A stretch of 64,000 nucleotides of DNA from Amborella trichopoda (Eukaryota; Streptophyta; Magnoliopsida; Amborellales; Amborellaceae), in assembly GCF_000471905.2 (NCBI RefSeq), contig NW_006498549.1, positions 1,119,284-1,183,283 on the forward strand. Reading direction: 5' to 3'. The first letter of the stretch is position 1. Each line of letters starts with the position of its first letter. Below, piece after piece: positions 22,640 through 34,640 of the stretch. The notes beneath the pieces were generated by a model, which did not search any database, was not told where the DNA came from, and saw only the letters and a list, made by a program, of their open reading frames with translations. The position numbers and the translations under genes were made by a program.

Positions 22640-23070
22640 TGCATGACTTTAATATGCATAGCCTTGGTCTATGCTGCATGATCTTAAATTGCACAGCCTT
22701 GGTCCATGTTGCATGACCTCATACTGCATAGCCTTGGCCTGTGTTGCATGAACTTATATTGGTTTGTGCTGCATTACCTTAAACTGCACATCCATGGTCC
22801 GTGCTGCATGACCTTAAACTGCATAGCTTGGGTCTGTGCTGCATGACCTTAAACTGCAAAGCCATGGTCCGTGCTGCATGACCTTAAACTGTACAACCTT
22901 GGTCCTTGCTGCAAAACCTTAAACTACATAGCCTTGGTCTTTCTTGCATGACCTTAAATGCATAGCCTTGATCCGTGCTGCATGACCTTAAACTACATAA
23001 CCTTGGTCCATGCTGCATGACCTTAAACTGCACAGCCATGGTCAAGGTTCACGACCTTAAATTGCATGGT
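22640..23070 (+). repeat. 34-35 bp minisatellite of Tat element 2
   Basis: About a dozen units carrying GCATGACCTTAAACTGCATA and GCCTTGGTCC, with some drift in length, and looser copies on to about 23340. It is homologous to the very regular array at 42084-42518 in element 4 and to 30110-30400 in element 3. Confidence 0.85.
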
Positions 23071-24852
23071 CCAATCTATATGACCTTAAACTGTAACGGA
23101 GGTCTAGTTGCACGACCTTAAACTGCATGGTCCTCGTTGCATGACTCTAAACTGTACGATCATGGTCCAGTTGTATGACCTTAAACCATAATGCACATCC
23201 TGGCCGCATGACGTTAAAAGGCTTAGTGCCATGGTCCAAACTACATGACCTTAAACTGTAGTGAAGGTCTTGCTGCACGACCTTAAACTACAGGGTCCTA
23301 ACTGCATGACTTCAAACCGCATAGCCATGGTTCAAGCGACAAGACTTTAAAATAGTAACTCACGGCATGATAAATAGCTCATCAACATCCCCAGTGCAGT
23401 TAGGTGTATGAAAAAAAAAAGGGTCGCACTTACCCCTTCAATACTCAGAGGGTCTGTTTCACACCAACATCCCCCAGTAGGACTCACATCCTATTATGGC
23501 CCACTATCCCTAGGGAGTTAGGGTCATTCATATCTTTTCAACCCCTAGTGGGGTTGCATTTGTGCTCTAGTTTGTCATTCTTAGTAGAGATACATGCACA
23601 CCATCACCCATCATCCCCAGGGAGTCACACTTACCCTCTTAATCACCAGTGAAGTCCGCTTCCACTTGCCACACCTCATAGGGCCACCATCTTCATATGT
23701 AGTCTCGTGTCATCTCCCCAAAGTGAGTCAAATCACCGGCATACTCACTCCATGGCCTCCACAGACTGTCATTCATCTCCATCATGGTCCAGTTATATGA
23801 CCCTATACTATAGTGCACGTCTTGACCGAATGATGATAAAAGGTTTCGCACAAGTCTCGAAGGCATGACCCTAAGACGCGTTCACAAAAAATAGTGGGGA
23901 TGGTGTATATCTAGACAAGGGAATGTCAGGAGTAAAAATGACTGATGGGCATGGTCACGAAACTATGAGAAAAAGAGTTTCGTGAAAAAAAACCCAGGCA
24001 TGGTGAAAACCCCAAAAGGGCACCGTGAGCAAAAATGAATGAAAAGGGTGGACATGTTTGAAAGGTCATGAGTAAAAAAGCCCCCGAATAAAAGGAAGTT
24101 GGTGAAAACCGTCACTACGACACCACTTCCCCAGTCCAGGCGAAAACCTGCAAAGGTCGCTTGGACTAATAAAAACTAGGTTTACGCGGCACCACAACCT
24201 CAGTCGACGCCAAATAGTCATAATCCTGGCTAATAGGTCTACATAAAATCCTTAGCTGCCAGCATAATCACGACATAAAATGGCTCACCCAGGAGTGAGA
24301 GCCTCATAAGATCTCCCACACTTCACCTCAAAAAAAAAAGAGAGTCCTTGAGGGTGAAGGCGATGACCGAAACATCCCTCCAAAATGCTAAAGGCCATCA
24401 CGAAGGCAAGAAACTGACAAAGCCAGGGCCCAACCTGCCAGAGACTTCAGGGTGATGCCTGGCCATGAGGTCTCCTCGCCAAAAACCTTCCTTAGCTGAC
24501 AGGACCAAATCTTAAAGACAGGTCAGAAGCCCCCGATTGGACCCTGCTGGATGGGACCTACATAGATACCCTGATCATCAAAAGCCAACCTAGTGTAGCA
24601 GCAAATAATGTCGACCAAAGGTTCATTGAACTTGGCCACCAGATAGGCCCGACTCTAATCAATGAGATCCCTACAAAATCCTCAAGCTGTCAGAATCACA
24701 AATAGTCCTTCGAGGGTGAGGAATTCTACAGATACCTCAAAAAGACTCTTCTTCCCTAAAAGTCTCCATGGATGGACCTATACATTGCATACAAATGTCT
24801 AAGCATCCTTTCTGAATGTTGTCCCTCTCGTTTCTCTCAAAGAACAACATTC

Positions 24853-24863
24853 GGTGAGGAAAG
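24853..24863 (+). promoter_or_regulatory. Polypurine tract of Tat element 2
   Basis: GGTGAGGAAAG directly before the TGTTTGAA start of the 3' LTR. The equivalent in element 4 is AGTGGGGAAGG at 44575-44586. It primes plus-strand DNA synthesis in living elements. Confidence 0.65.
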
Positions 24864-24864
24864 C

Positions 24865-27757
24865 TGTTTGAATACATGTTTCAGCACCTTGGTCTTTGAG
24901 GAGGAATAAAGGGAGAAGCCGGTCAATAAAGGCTAACAAATAATAGAAATTTTGAAAGTCTCAGAATGGCCCCAGAACTAACCAATATCTTCATGAGGAC
25001 TCTAAAAATTCTGCTTTAAATTTTTGTCGCATTTCGACATGTCTAAGGCAGTGCGGACTGAGAAACTGTTTCGACAGAATTAACCTCTAGCACCCTGAAA
25101 CAGACCCTATAACTATGACTATGTTTTTGGTTAATCAAGTTATTATGGGACCTTTGCCATTAGATTCAGCACACTAGAAAACACCCAGCGATCAAATTTT
25201 AGATTAAACGGACATTTCAAGAAGAAGTTATAGGCAAAAGACCGAAATAGGAGGAGCCACACGCTATTCCTGTGCGACCACCTAGCAACTCAACTCCATT
25301 AAAGGGACAGTCACGAACAGCGCCTTGCGAGATATATATTTAACACATTTTGAGTAGGATAGTGCTCAAAATTTGTGAGCATGTTTGTCTCGTCGAGACG
25401 AGCATTTCGATATGTGGTACGCCTCGCGACAATGCTCGAGCGTGAAGAAAAGCTAGAGTGAAGTTGTTGATCTATGAAGAAAGTTATAGGAAAATCAGCA
25501 GTGTCGCACCTCACTTGAGCAGCCAGTTCCAACGCGTGCATAAGGTCTAAGGCTATCTCTAGTCTGAACCCCGTACATGGTGAACGGTCAGATTCTGAAC
25601 ACGAAGTTGATAAAGAGACTGTAAATTCCTGTGCAAGAATTCCAGATTCTGGCCAAAACTCCAAAGTTGCAAAATCTTCATCTGAACACGGAATCGAGCT
25701 ATTTTTATTGCCATGTGATCGTGACGGCATTCTCAATATGATACAACGAAGAAATCATAGAAAAGCATCAAGGAACAAGCACACTATCGATCCGAAGCCT
25801 CAAGATTCATCCAAATTTCAAGACGCATGATGGTGCCCTAAAAACACGATCCATGGCTCGACGTTGGTATCCAATCGATCGCCATGCCAAGTCGTACAAG
25901 AAAATAATCATCTTTCGATCAAACAGGCAATTGAACCACCCCTTTTTTCTAGGGCAGGACAGGGACTGTTTTGAAATTCCGCACGTTCTAGGGCAGCACA
26001 ACGACTGTTTTAAATTCCACAAATTGTTTGAAAGGGGTAAATATGTCATTTTGCACCCTATTTTCTAATTTTTTTTAATTCAGTTAAATCTTAGTTCTTA
26101 GCAATTAGGTTTAATTTTGATCAATCCACCCATGTTTGGGCACAACTCTATATATACCACATACTATCATTGTAAGCAAAGAGGCTTGGACCCTTCCCCA
26201 AAAGAGCATTTTTACTGAATAGAATTCCCTTTCTTTCTTATTATTGGGTCACGTTTGGAAAGAGAGAGGAAGGAGAGAGAAAATTTTTGATCGGTACCCC
26301 TAGGCTCAAGGTAAATCTTTCTCTCTCTTCTTTTCTTTCTATCTTTTTTCTCTTATTTTTCTTCTTCTCTCTTCTTCTTCTTCTTTTTCATCTTCTTCTC
26401 CATCTGAACTCCTCACAAAGGCCATGCACGGAAGTGGCAGTGCCGTGCATGTCTCTTTCTTCTCATTTCTTCCTCATGTGGTTTAACTGATCGTGCATGG
26501 TGATGACAGCGCCATGTGTGAACTGCTTGTCCCTTTTGTTCGTTCATCTTTATCTCTCAGTGAGGCTTGCAAATGGTGTTGCGCGTCGTTGTACGTAGAG
26601 GTGTCCTCGACATCTCAATGAAGAGCACAGACAACAAAACGTATTGCCGCCCACACGGGTCTCCCCCTATTGTACTACAGATGGTAATGTCAATCGCCAC
26701 CCGCGAGGGGTTAAGGAAACACCTATCGTCGTTCGTGAGCGTCCTTCATGCTTTCGGTGCCTATCAATGTTTGTGAGCTTTCTTCGTGCGCTCAGTGCCT
26801 ATCGCCATCCGTGAGCTTTCTTCATGCGCTCTATGCTTATCACCGTTCGTGAACTTTCTTGGTGCTCTTGGTGCTTGTCACCGTTCGTGAGCTTTCTTCG
26901 TGCACTCGGTGCCTATCGCCATCCGTGAGCTTCCTTGGTGCTCTTGGTTCCTATCGCCGTCCGCAGGCCTCTCTCTACTTTCCATGCCTATCGATGTATG
27001 TCTCAGTAAGAACTATCACCGGGTGCTTCACAAATAGCTATCGTCAGGTCCTTCACAAGAGGCTATCGCCACCCGCTCAAGGGTGTGCTACCTTCTTGTG
27101 TTGTCAGCAGTGATGCCTAACGCCACTCGTAGTTCACTTTTCACCCTCTAGACGTGAACAGTAGTGTCAAGCACCGTCAAAGATCCATGACACTACTACT
27201 CCACAGTTTTGGGTCGTGACGCTTAGCATCGTTAGGACCTCCTTCCCTGGCTGTCTCGAGCCTTCTCTTTGTTCTCTTCCCTTCTTACTTGACTGAGGGT
27301 CGATTTGATCTAGCGTCGTCATAGCGTTCTGGCTGTCGAGCAATATTGCCGTTGTGCTGGTCCTGAGTACCACGCCTGTATTACTTCCACACCATATTAG
27401 GACAGTCATATCGACCTTGGTTTCGAGTAGTATTGCCGTCGCACCGGTCTGAGTTACCGTGCCCATCTTGCTACCACTCCGAGTCAGTCATTGCACAGGT
27501 CCAACTGAAGTAGCTGGGGGGCTTTCCGTCGTGATCTAAGAGGGAAACAGTGCGAGTCAGCCTGAGTAAATCACGGACCCAGGTGAGGTTGGTCCCCACC
27601 TCACATCCAAAATTCCTCTCTCACTAGTTTGACAACTGCCCTTGTTCTGTGAACGAGGTTCCCGAGAATGCGATCTCAAGTCCTGGGTCTTCTAAACCTG
27701 GGACATGTGCCACTCGATCATCTAGATCCGGGGGGGCAAGATTAAGGCACCTAACCA
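24865..27757 (+). mobile_element. 3' LTR of Tat element 2
   Basis: It starts TGTTTGAATACATG and ends GCACCTAACCA, has a TATA box at 26149-26156, a C/T-rich leader at 26320-26410 and a tandem array at 26740-26960. It is about 290 bp shorter than the 5' copy and visibly diverged from it. ORFs inside (25311-25736 and others) are not genes. Confidence 0.88.
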
Positions 27758-27762
27758 ACCGT
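27758..27762. repeat. Target-site duplication ACCGT, right copy
   Basis: Identical to 11850-11854. The flank that follows continues the gag of element 1 on the minus strand. Confidence 0.9.
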
Positions 27763-28110
27763 GGCTGCTGGGTGACTGAGTCATGTTTTATGACGCTAAC
27801 CACTGTGCAAGACTCTTGTACCTCCTCTTCAAGATTTGTCATCTAAACCAGGTAGAAGGGGTTCTGATGAAGAGGGTCATCGGAAGTGGGTGCCCCGACT
27901 GTTTTAGTAGCTTCCCTAGTCAAGATTTGTAGTCTCCTGTTGCACTTGGCTTTTAGCTTTTGATGGACCTCATGTCAGAACTGTGATTGGGACTGCGTCT
28001 GGTCGGCCCTTCTTGCACAAGAGAGATTTGTCTCCATTAGGTGAAGCAATGGATGCTGGAGGACTTGGCTTCCAACGGGCATCATAAGCCAAGCCTTACC
28101 AACGGTCATC
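27758..28110 (-). pseudogene. 5' part of gag of Tat element 1
   Basis: Read on the minus strand, this matches the stretch at about 34790-35020 of element 4, for instance the neighbourhood of GAGGTCCA..AGC and CAGCCACGGT. It therefore joins on to 11849 across element 2. Similarity fades at about 28080-28110, where element 3 sequence in the opposite orientation takes over. Confidence 0.65.
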
Positions 28111-28289
28111 ACCCTTTGCTGACCTAAGTCAGCGTCGTGCATGAACACAGCTGCACATGAGTCATCGCTGCACCCAACAATTCCCACATGTAACTCACTG
28201 CCACATGCGACCCACACTTGGCGCATCATGACGCTGACCATGCACTGATGAGCGCCGTCTAAGGCCAGCATCAGCTGTGTGTTTTAAAG

Positions 28290-29540
28290 GCTAGCGTCGG
28301 CTGTGTCTTCTAACGCTTAGTGTCGATTGTGCACTCAAAGCTTAGTGCCGGCTGTGTTTGGCAACGCTTAGCGCCGATTGTGTCTGCTAGTGCTTAGCGC
28401 CAATTGCGTCAATTAATGCCTAGCACGGGTTGTGTTTGCCAACGTTTTACATCGACAATGTTCAAATCTATCACACATGCCATGGATTCAATGTGTAACA
28501 CCTCTAGTCTTGCTACGCCGCCTGATGACGATTGCCACTTCTTCTACGTCGTCTGACACACGCGTCGCACATGCAGATGGCAACCGTTCGCCTCCCCGAC
28601 GGTTGCACAACTTCCAAGTGCAACTGTCCACCTTCAGTGACAGTCTATTTCCTTAAATCTTCATTTTCTTGTTGGAACTCCCCTTGCGCTGCTGGAAAAC
28701 CTCTGCAACTCTTCCCCAAAACACTGGGAAACCACATGCACCTGCCTGAAAACTGCCAAAACTAGCGGAAATGCTTGAGTAGCTTACTGCTACAACTCCC
28801 GTATCTTTCTTCCTTCGCTAGGGCCCGAAAAATCGCAGCTGGAGTTTCCTTGAAAATCCCCTTGTGCCGACCCTGAAGCTCCTGCAACTTCAAATGAGTT
28901 TCCCTCCTTTCTCTGCGGGCCTCTCCTTGTTCGACCGGAACATCCCCTACTTCCTGGCAAACCTCTTGCTAACCCTTGCTGGAACACCTATTGTTTGCCG
29001 GAGCGTCCACTGGGAACCCTCTTCTCACCATTAAATATTTTTTCTTAAGTCTATTTTACCTTCTGTGAGAAGCGGTGAAATGAGGCTTTACCCCCTTATA
29101 TAGCCAATCCAGCCCTCAAATGTCCCTCACAAATTGGGATTCTTAGTCGCGTCCAAGGAAAGCCAAACGACAAATGGGCTAGGCCGAGTTAAGCTCAGAC
29201 CGAGGCCTGCGCAAATTTTACTACCGCCACGTAAAATCCCAACATAAGCTAGGACCGGGTCGGGCTCGGCTCGGAGCCCAAATACTAGCCCACACCCAGC
29301 ACCGGCTATGTTATCTAAAAGACTCAGCGCCGGTAGTGTTGTTGGTGACTTCAGCACCGACTGTGTGCTCAATGACTCAACACCGGCTATGTGATCAACG
29401 ACCCAGCGCCGGCTGTGTTCAAGAAGTAGCACAGACTGTCCTTAGCGCTAGCTATGTTTTTAACAACTTCAACGCCGGCTGACTGGTCAAAGAAACAGTA
29501 TTGGTTGTTCTCAGCGTTGGCTGTGTTTTAAAAAAGGCTC
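28290..29540 (+). repeat. Two clusters of GCGCCGGCTGTGTT repeats
   Basis: Cluster one (about 28290-28450) and cluster two (about 29290-29540) consist of 28-35 bp units such as CTTAGCGCCGATTGTGT and CAGCGCCGGCTGTG. They flank the backward TATA region. The same core words (GCCGGCTG) occur in LTR leader arrays such as 48740-49050. Confidence 0.6.
29094..29102 (-). promoter_or_regulatory. Backward TATA box in the 3' region of element 3
   Basis: On the minus strand this reads TATATAAGGGGGTAAAGCC. It sits at the same place as those in elements 2 and 4, but with a slightly different core. Confidence 0.5.
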
Positions 29541-30109
29541 AACACCTGTTGATTTCTCAAGAGGTGATGGTCATTGCGCCTGCCGCCAGCTACATTTTAA
29601 AACAATCTATTGTCACACACCCCAGGCCAAAGTCGTGTGAGTCGTACTACTGTTATCCCCGATAAAGTTGCACCTTAACTGTGACTTATTGTCCCCGACA
29701 AAGTGGTACCCAGGTCGTTCAAACTTGACCACGACTGCTCGTCTCCAGTAGGAGAGTCAAACTCGTACTACAGATTTTTTTATCCCCGGTGAAGTTAGGG
29801 TCATCTTTACTGTTGTAACCCCCAGTGGTCTGCCTCATAACTAGTCATTTTATCCTCAACGATATGAAAAACCCACATTTTTCCCCTTTTCCTCAATGAA
29901 TTCAACCTTCCCACCGGAACCTCTTACTGGCTTTAATCATTTATCCCCAGGTAATCATACTTACCCTCCTAATCCTCAGCAAAGTTTGCCACTCCTCGTA
30001 GGGCTACCATCTCCATCTAAAAATATTTTTGCTTGTGTATAACCTTAACATTTTTATCCTCAAGGGGTCAGACCTATTCCTCGTGGAGCTTCACCAACTT
30101 GGTGAACCA

Positions 30110-30400
30110 CATAATTGGTCTGTGCTGCATGACCTTAAACTGCACAGCCTCAGTCTTGTTGCACGACCTTAAACTGTATGGTCCAAACTAGATGACCTTA
30201 AACTGTAATGGAGGTTTAGTTGCACGACCTTAAACTGCAGAGTCTAAGCTGCAAGCCTCTAAACTGCATAGCCCTGGTCCGTGCTACATGACCTTAAAAC
30301 TGCATAGCCTTGGTCTAATTGCATGAGTTTAAAACTGTTTGGTCTAAACTATATGAACTTAACCTATAATGGAAGTCCTAGTTGCATGACTTTAAACTGC
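30110..30400 (+). repeat. 34-35 bp minisatellite of Tat element 3
   Basis: Eight or so degenerate units with TGCATGACCTTAAACTGCA and variants such as TGCACGACC. It is less regular than the array in element 4 and followed by non-repetitive DNA. Confidence 0.75.
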
Positions 30401-30988
30401 ATAACCACGGTTCAAGCTATATGACCCTAAACCATAGTGCACGTCCTAGCCACAAGATAATAAACTAGTTTGCACAGGTCCTAGAGGTATGACCATAAAC
30501 CCGCCCCCACATATGCACACACACCTTTTATGTGCATCTTCATGCAAGTCTTCCCCAACCGACCCATTCGTGCACGTGCACCACCTTCACTACTTCCCCA
30601 ATGAGTCCATTCATTTTACCATTCTCCATCATTCCCCAGTGGGTCTCACCCATGCTCACAAAACAACGAACCATCCCACCACCTATACTTGTCGTAAGTT
30701 AGTGGGTACCATTTGTCACCTACCTTTCATACATCATCCATCTTTCATAGGTAGCCTCGTGCCATCTCCCCAAAAGTGAGTTAAAACCACAATCATACTC
30801 ACTCCATGGACTCTATAGACTGGCATCCATCTCTACCATGGTCCAGCTGTATGACCTTAAATTGTAGTGCACGTCCTTGCCGCATGACGTTAAAAGGCTT
30901 CGCCCATGTCCCAAAGGTAAGACCTTAAACATGCCTTCACAAAAAAAATAAAATAATGGGCATGGTGTATACCATGTCAAGGGGACGC

Positions 30989-33609
30989 TGTTGGAAGGTA
31001 CTTTTCATCAACATGAGGCCCCCGCTCAAAAAAGGTCTAGCAAGAAGTGGAAATTTTGACAATCTCATAACAGCCCCAAAACTAGCCAATATCTTCATAA
31101 GGTCTCACAAAAGTCTCCTGTCAAGTTTCATCTCATTCCGACATGTCCAACACAGTGCAGATTGAGGAACAGTTCCAACAGAATCAACCTCTCGCACCCT
31201 AAAATAGACCCCTATAACTAGAGATAAATGTTTAGCACCTCACATTGTAGTGGGACCACTACCATTGGATCCAGAATGGTTGAAAACCACTAGAAGTCAA
31301 GTTTCAGCCCAAACAGACACTGCAGGAAGAAGTTATAAACGAAAGAGTGAAACAGGAAGAGCCGCACGTTATTCCCGTGTGGCCACCCTACAACACTACA
31401 CCATTAAAGGGACAGTCATGACCAGTGATTTTCAATACTCATATTTCAGCCATTTCACATCGGATCGTGCTCAAATTTGATGAGCATGTTCGTTTAGCCA
31501 AGACGATCGATTTGATATGTGGCACGCCCCGTGAAGATACCCGAACATGAAGAAAAGCTAGAGAAAAGCTCTTGATCCGTGAAGAAAGTGCAAAAACCTT
31601 AACAGCGTCGTGCCTCGCTCGAGCCGCTAAATCACACCACTCGCGATCCTGATCAATGCCAAACTAATTCCATTACAAGCGTAAGGTCTGAGACCATCTC
31701 TGACCCGAACCCATTACATGATGCACGGTCAGATTCTGCACACGAAGCTGACAAACATATTGCAAATTCCGTCACCGGAATCCTTGAGTCTGGCTAAAAC
31801 TCTAAGCTTGCAAAATCTTCGTTCGGCCACAGAATCGAGCTGCGTTTAGTGCCCCGTAATCGTAACGGCATGATCACTATGATTCAGCGAAGAAAACATA
31901 GAAAAACATCAAGGACTGAAGACACTATCCATTCAAAGTTTTAAGATCTACTCAAAATTCAAGTCACATGATCTTGCACCAAAAACACGATCCATGGCTC
32001 GAAGTTGGTATCAAATCGATCGTCATGCTGAGCCCTACAAGAAAACAATCATCTTACCATCAACCAGGCATCAGAACCACCCCGGATCAGCCATGCAAGT
32101 GCACGCAAGTCCTAGGGCAACACTGGGACTGTTCTGAAATTTCAGAACTTATTAAGAATGGGCAAATTTATCATTTTGTACCCTATTTTTTATTTTTTTA
32201 AATCAATTTGATCTTAATTTCAAGCAATTAAGGTTACTTTTGATCATCCACCCATGTTTGGGGCACACTTCTATATGTACGTACCATCAATCTACACAAA
32301 AAAAAAGAGAAGGCAGACACATACACACGCAAGAGCGAGTTTTCACTTAATACAAGTTTCGATTTCTTACAATTGTGGTGTTACGCTTGACAGAGAGGGT
32401 GAGGTGTGAGAAACTTTCGATCGGTACCCCTAGGGTAGAGATAAGTCTTCTCTCTCTTCTTTTGCTTTTCTTCTTCTCTCTCCCTTCTCCCCTCTCTTCT
32501 CCCTCTTCTTCTTCTAAGTCCCTCGCGGAGGTCTGCACGGTAGTAGCAGTGCCGTGCATGTCCCTTGGTCTCACAAGCCGCACATGGCGATGGCAGCACC
32601 ATGCGCGAGTCTTCCTCCCCTCTTTCTATTTTGTCTCTTTCTCTCAGTGAAGTTCGTAAAAGGTGTTGCCCATCACCTCCTACAGACGTAGTTTTGATAT
32701 TTCGGTGAAGAACCTAGACGGCGAAGTGTGTTGCCGCCTACAGGAATCTTCCTCTGCCTTGCATCTAACGTAGATGGCGATACCTATCACCGCCTGCTAG
32801 AGGCCTTGGCAATACTCATTGTCATTTGCGAGATTCCTCCATGTGTCAGGTGCCTATCGTCGTTCCCCCTGCGTCCCACGCCTATCGTCATGCGACCTAG
32901 GAGAAACCATCGTCGTGTGCCTTTTCAAGAGTAAGCGTCATCCACAAAGGATGCATCGCCTCCTTGCATTGCCAGCCGCGAGGTCTATCGACGTTTGGCT
33001 TTCGCCTTCTCTTCGTTGTATCGTTCTTTACTCTCCACCTCTTTCTTTTCTCAGTTGATTGAGGGTAGGCCTAACCTAGCATCGACGCGCCGACCTCGGT
33101 TTTGAGTAGTATTGTCATCGTGCTGGTCCTTGAACTATGCCCATCTTGCTACTGCTCCGAGTCGGTAACTTCTGGCCATCATGCTAGTCTCGCCCTTCCG
33201 TTAGGTTCTCTTCTCCTTTTTACCTTTCATCTAACCTTGAACTTCATCGCCTTCTCCCATGAACGTGCATTATCCTAAGACAAGGGGGGGTCCTTTTCGA
33301 CCCACTTGTCTTACAAATTACCGTAGAAGTGTTGTGCAGAAAAATAAGAGGATTACAAGTCAAGGAGGCGATTCCAAACTAGCTTAAGCAACTGGGGGGC
33401 CTTCTTCATGATTTAAGAGGCTCCCATGTGAGCCAGCCCGAGCAACTCCCGAACCCACCTAAAATTCCTCTCTCATTGGTTGGTATACCAGCCCTTACCC
33501 TCGAGCAAGGTTTCGAGAGAACGATCTCAAGTCCCGAGTCCATCAAAGACCCGAGATACGTGCCACAAGATCACCTACATCCAGAGGGTGAGATAGAGGC
33601 ACATAACTA
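30989..33609 (+). mobile_element. Tat LTR (type 3), 5' LTR of element 4
   Basis: It starts TGTTGGAAGG after a purine-rich tract and ends GCACATAACTA three bases before a primer site. It has a TATA-like TATATG at 32272 and a C/T-rich leader at 32450-32520. It resembles the LTR at 44588-47179, at roughly 85-90% by eye. Element 3 3' sequence lies on its left and element 4 leader on its right, so it may serve as the 3' LTR of one and the 5' LTR of the other. Confidence 0.85.
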
Positions 33610-33612
33610 GCT

Positions 33613-33630
33613 TGGCGACTCCACTGGGGA
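33613..33630 (+). promoter_or_regulatory. tRNA primer-binding site of Tat element 4
   Basis: TGGCGACTCCACTGGGGA, three bases after the LTR end, is the best preserved of the three copies in the window. Confidence 0.75.
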
Positions 33631-34640
33631 TTGACTACCCCTTAGTCGGTTCGCTCTTGATTGACCAGTTTCCTTCTTTACTTTTTGCAGTCATTTCTAT
33701 GGAACCTGAGTTGTTCAACCCGTTCATTTGGGCCGGTAATTTCCTTATCTCTGTACTGGTGTTTGTCCCAAGGAAGCAAGCTGCTCAAGTCTCCTTCTCT
33801 ACTCTTCTTTTGGGTCAGGACTCACGGTCCGGCTCCCAAGTTCTCAACTGGGTCAGTGCGAGAGGGGATTTAAAGGTCCCTACCTCCCCGCTTTCTTGCC
33901 CTGGTGGACTCTCCACCAAGGCCCCTTTCATGGGCAGCACTTTTGTTGTCGTGCACCCTACTATTGGAAAATCTCCTGCCACTGATATTGTTGCGGTACG
34001 CCGGAAGGCTGCCTTGTACATCCCTGCGAAAGGTAAGAAAACTGTCATCACTCCAGAGGTTCGCCACAACGTAAACCCCTGTGCTCCTTTACTACTCTGA
34101 GCCCCCACACATGGAGGGTAGGTTCATAGAGGCGAAGGCCCTAAGGTCTTCACCCCTCGCACACACTCAAAGGCTCATGTTCTATCCACTCGAGCCACAC
34201 CTCAGGGCGACCCTCATGTTGCCTTGAGTTCGCATCCAGGACTCGCCCTTCTCAGGCCAAACCATGCATGCGCCATGTATTCGCTTTCCACAGCTCGGGG
34301 CAGCGCTAGCTCTATGCCACCTCGAGCACAGGAGGGTCGACCACTCGATCTTTTCTCCTGACACACACAGCTTAACCTTGTGAGAGACAAGCTCCCACCT
34401 CGTCCCTCACAAACACAAGCTCGGGGGTCTCGACCTCTACAAGTCGAACCCATTGACTGGGCCCGAGCTGACCCCCAAGTCACTCGAATGGCTAACCCTA
34501 AAGGTGCACACGCATCATCTTCGCAGGTCCTTTCGTAACCAAACTCAAGCAAAGTCATGAGCCAGTCCGTCTTTCCTCTGCTGCTCTCTTGATGCTAGGC
34601 AAGCACCTCAATGTCTTCCCTAGAGAACCATCTTGAGCCA
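33631..34640 (+). other. Leader of Tat element 4
   Basis: About 1 kb between primer site and gag. It matches 15061-16250 of element 2 (for instance TTCAACCCGTTCATTTGGGC) and the short 47201-47403 stretch. Overlapping ORFs on both strands (33612-34108, 34214-34558) have no domain, and I consider them chance. Confidence 0.55.

Larger units (their letters stand above)
21396..24864 (+). mobile_element. 3' non-coding region of Tat element 2
   Basis: About 3.5 kb between the coding part and the 3' LTR. It contains a stretch matching the antisense leader of element 4 (21400-21990), a backward TATA box (22011-22018), arrays of about 30 bp (22140-22480) and 34-35 bp (22640-23070), then a block with GAAAACCCCAAAAGGGC near 24006 and GAGTGAGAGCC near 24292. 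The last 300 bp lead to the polypurine tract. The same order is found at 28600-30988 and 40690-44587. Confidence 0.75.
11855..27757 (+). mobile_element. Tat element 2 (gypsy), full span with both LTRs and target duplication
   Basis: This 15.9 kb element starts TGTTTGAAG and ends CTAACCA, with LTRs of about 3.19 kb and 2.89 kb and ACCGT on both sides. Inside, in order, are the primer site, leader, gag, linker, RT, RNase H, second RNase H, integrase zinc end, a long non-coding 3' region with minisatellites and a backward TATA box, a polypurine tract, and the 3' LTR. The LTRs look only about 80-87% alike by eye, so the insertion is old, probably millions of years. It is whole in outline but has many breaks and cannot be autonomous. 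It sits in the gag of element 1. Confidence 0.92.
2116..28110 (-). mobile_element. Tat element 1 (gypsy), minus strand, fossil host of two later insertions
   Basis: This is a Ty3/gypsy Tat element read right to left. Recognisable parts are gag (about 28110-27758 and 11849-10180), a linker region, RT and RNase H (8660-7440), the second RNase H typical of Tat (7370-6980), and integrase (7000-6619 and 3474-2340). It is interrupted by the chromovirus 3480-6618 and by Tat element 2 at 11855-27757, both with 5 bp target duplications. Homology to element 4 gag continues across the second insertion. Its own LTRs are not seen: the left side meets the LTR ending at 2115, and the right side meets element 3 sequence near 28110. 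It is strongly decayed, with many breaks, and is the oldest layer of this nest. Confidence 0.85.
28110..30988 (+). mobile_element. 3' non-coding region of Tat element 3
   Basis: This stretch has the same order of parts as the 3' regions of elements 2 and 4: Cys/Pro-rich-looking leader (28600-29030), backward TATA (29094-29102), short tandem repeats with GCGCCGGCTGTGTT (28290-28450 and 29290-29540), the 34-35 bp minisatellite (30110-30400), and a purine tract before the LTR at 30989. No coding domains of this element are present. The short ORFs here show no domain. Confidence 0.7.

Noticed and set aside
25311-25736. 141-codon minus-strand ORF in the 3' LTR of element 2
   Set aside because: Antisense reading of LTR sequence. 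Related short readings appear in other LTRs (12513-12809, 47557-47751) only because the LTRs are homologous, with no consistent length or start.
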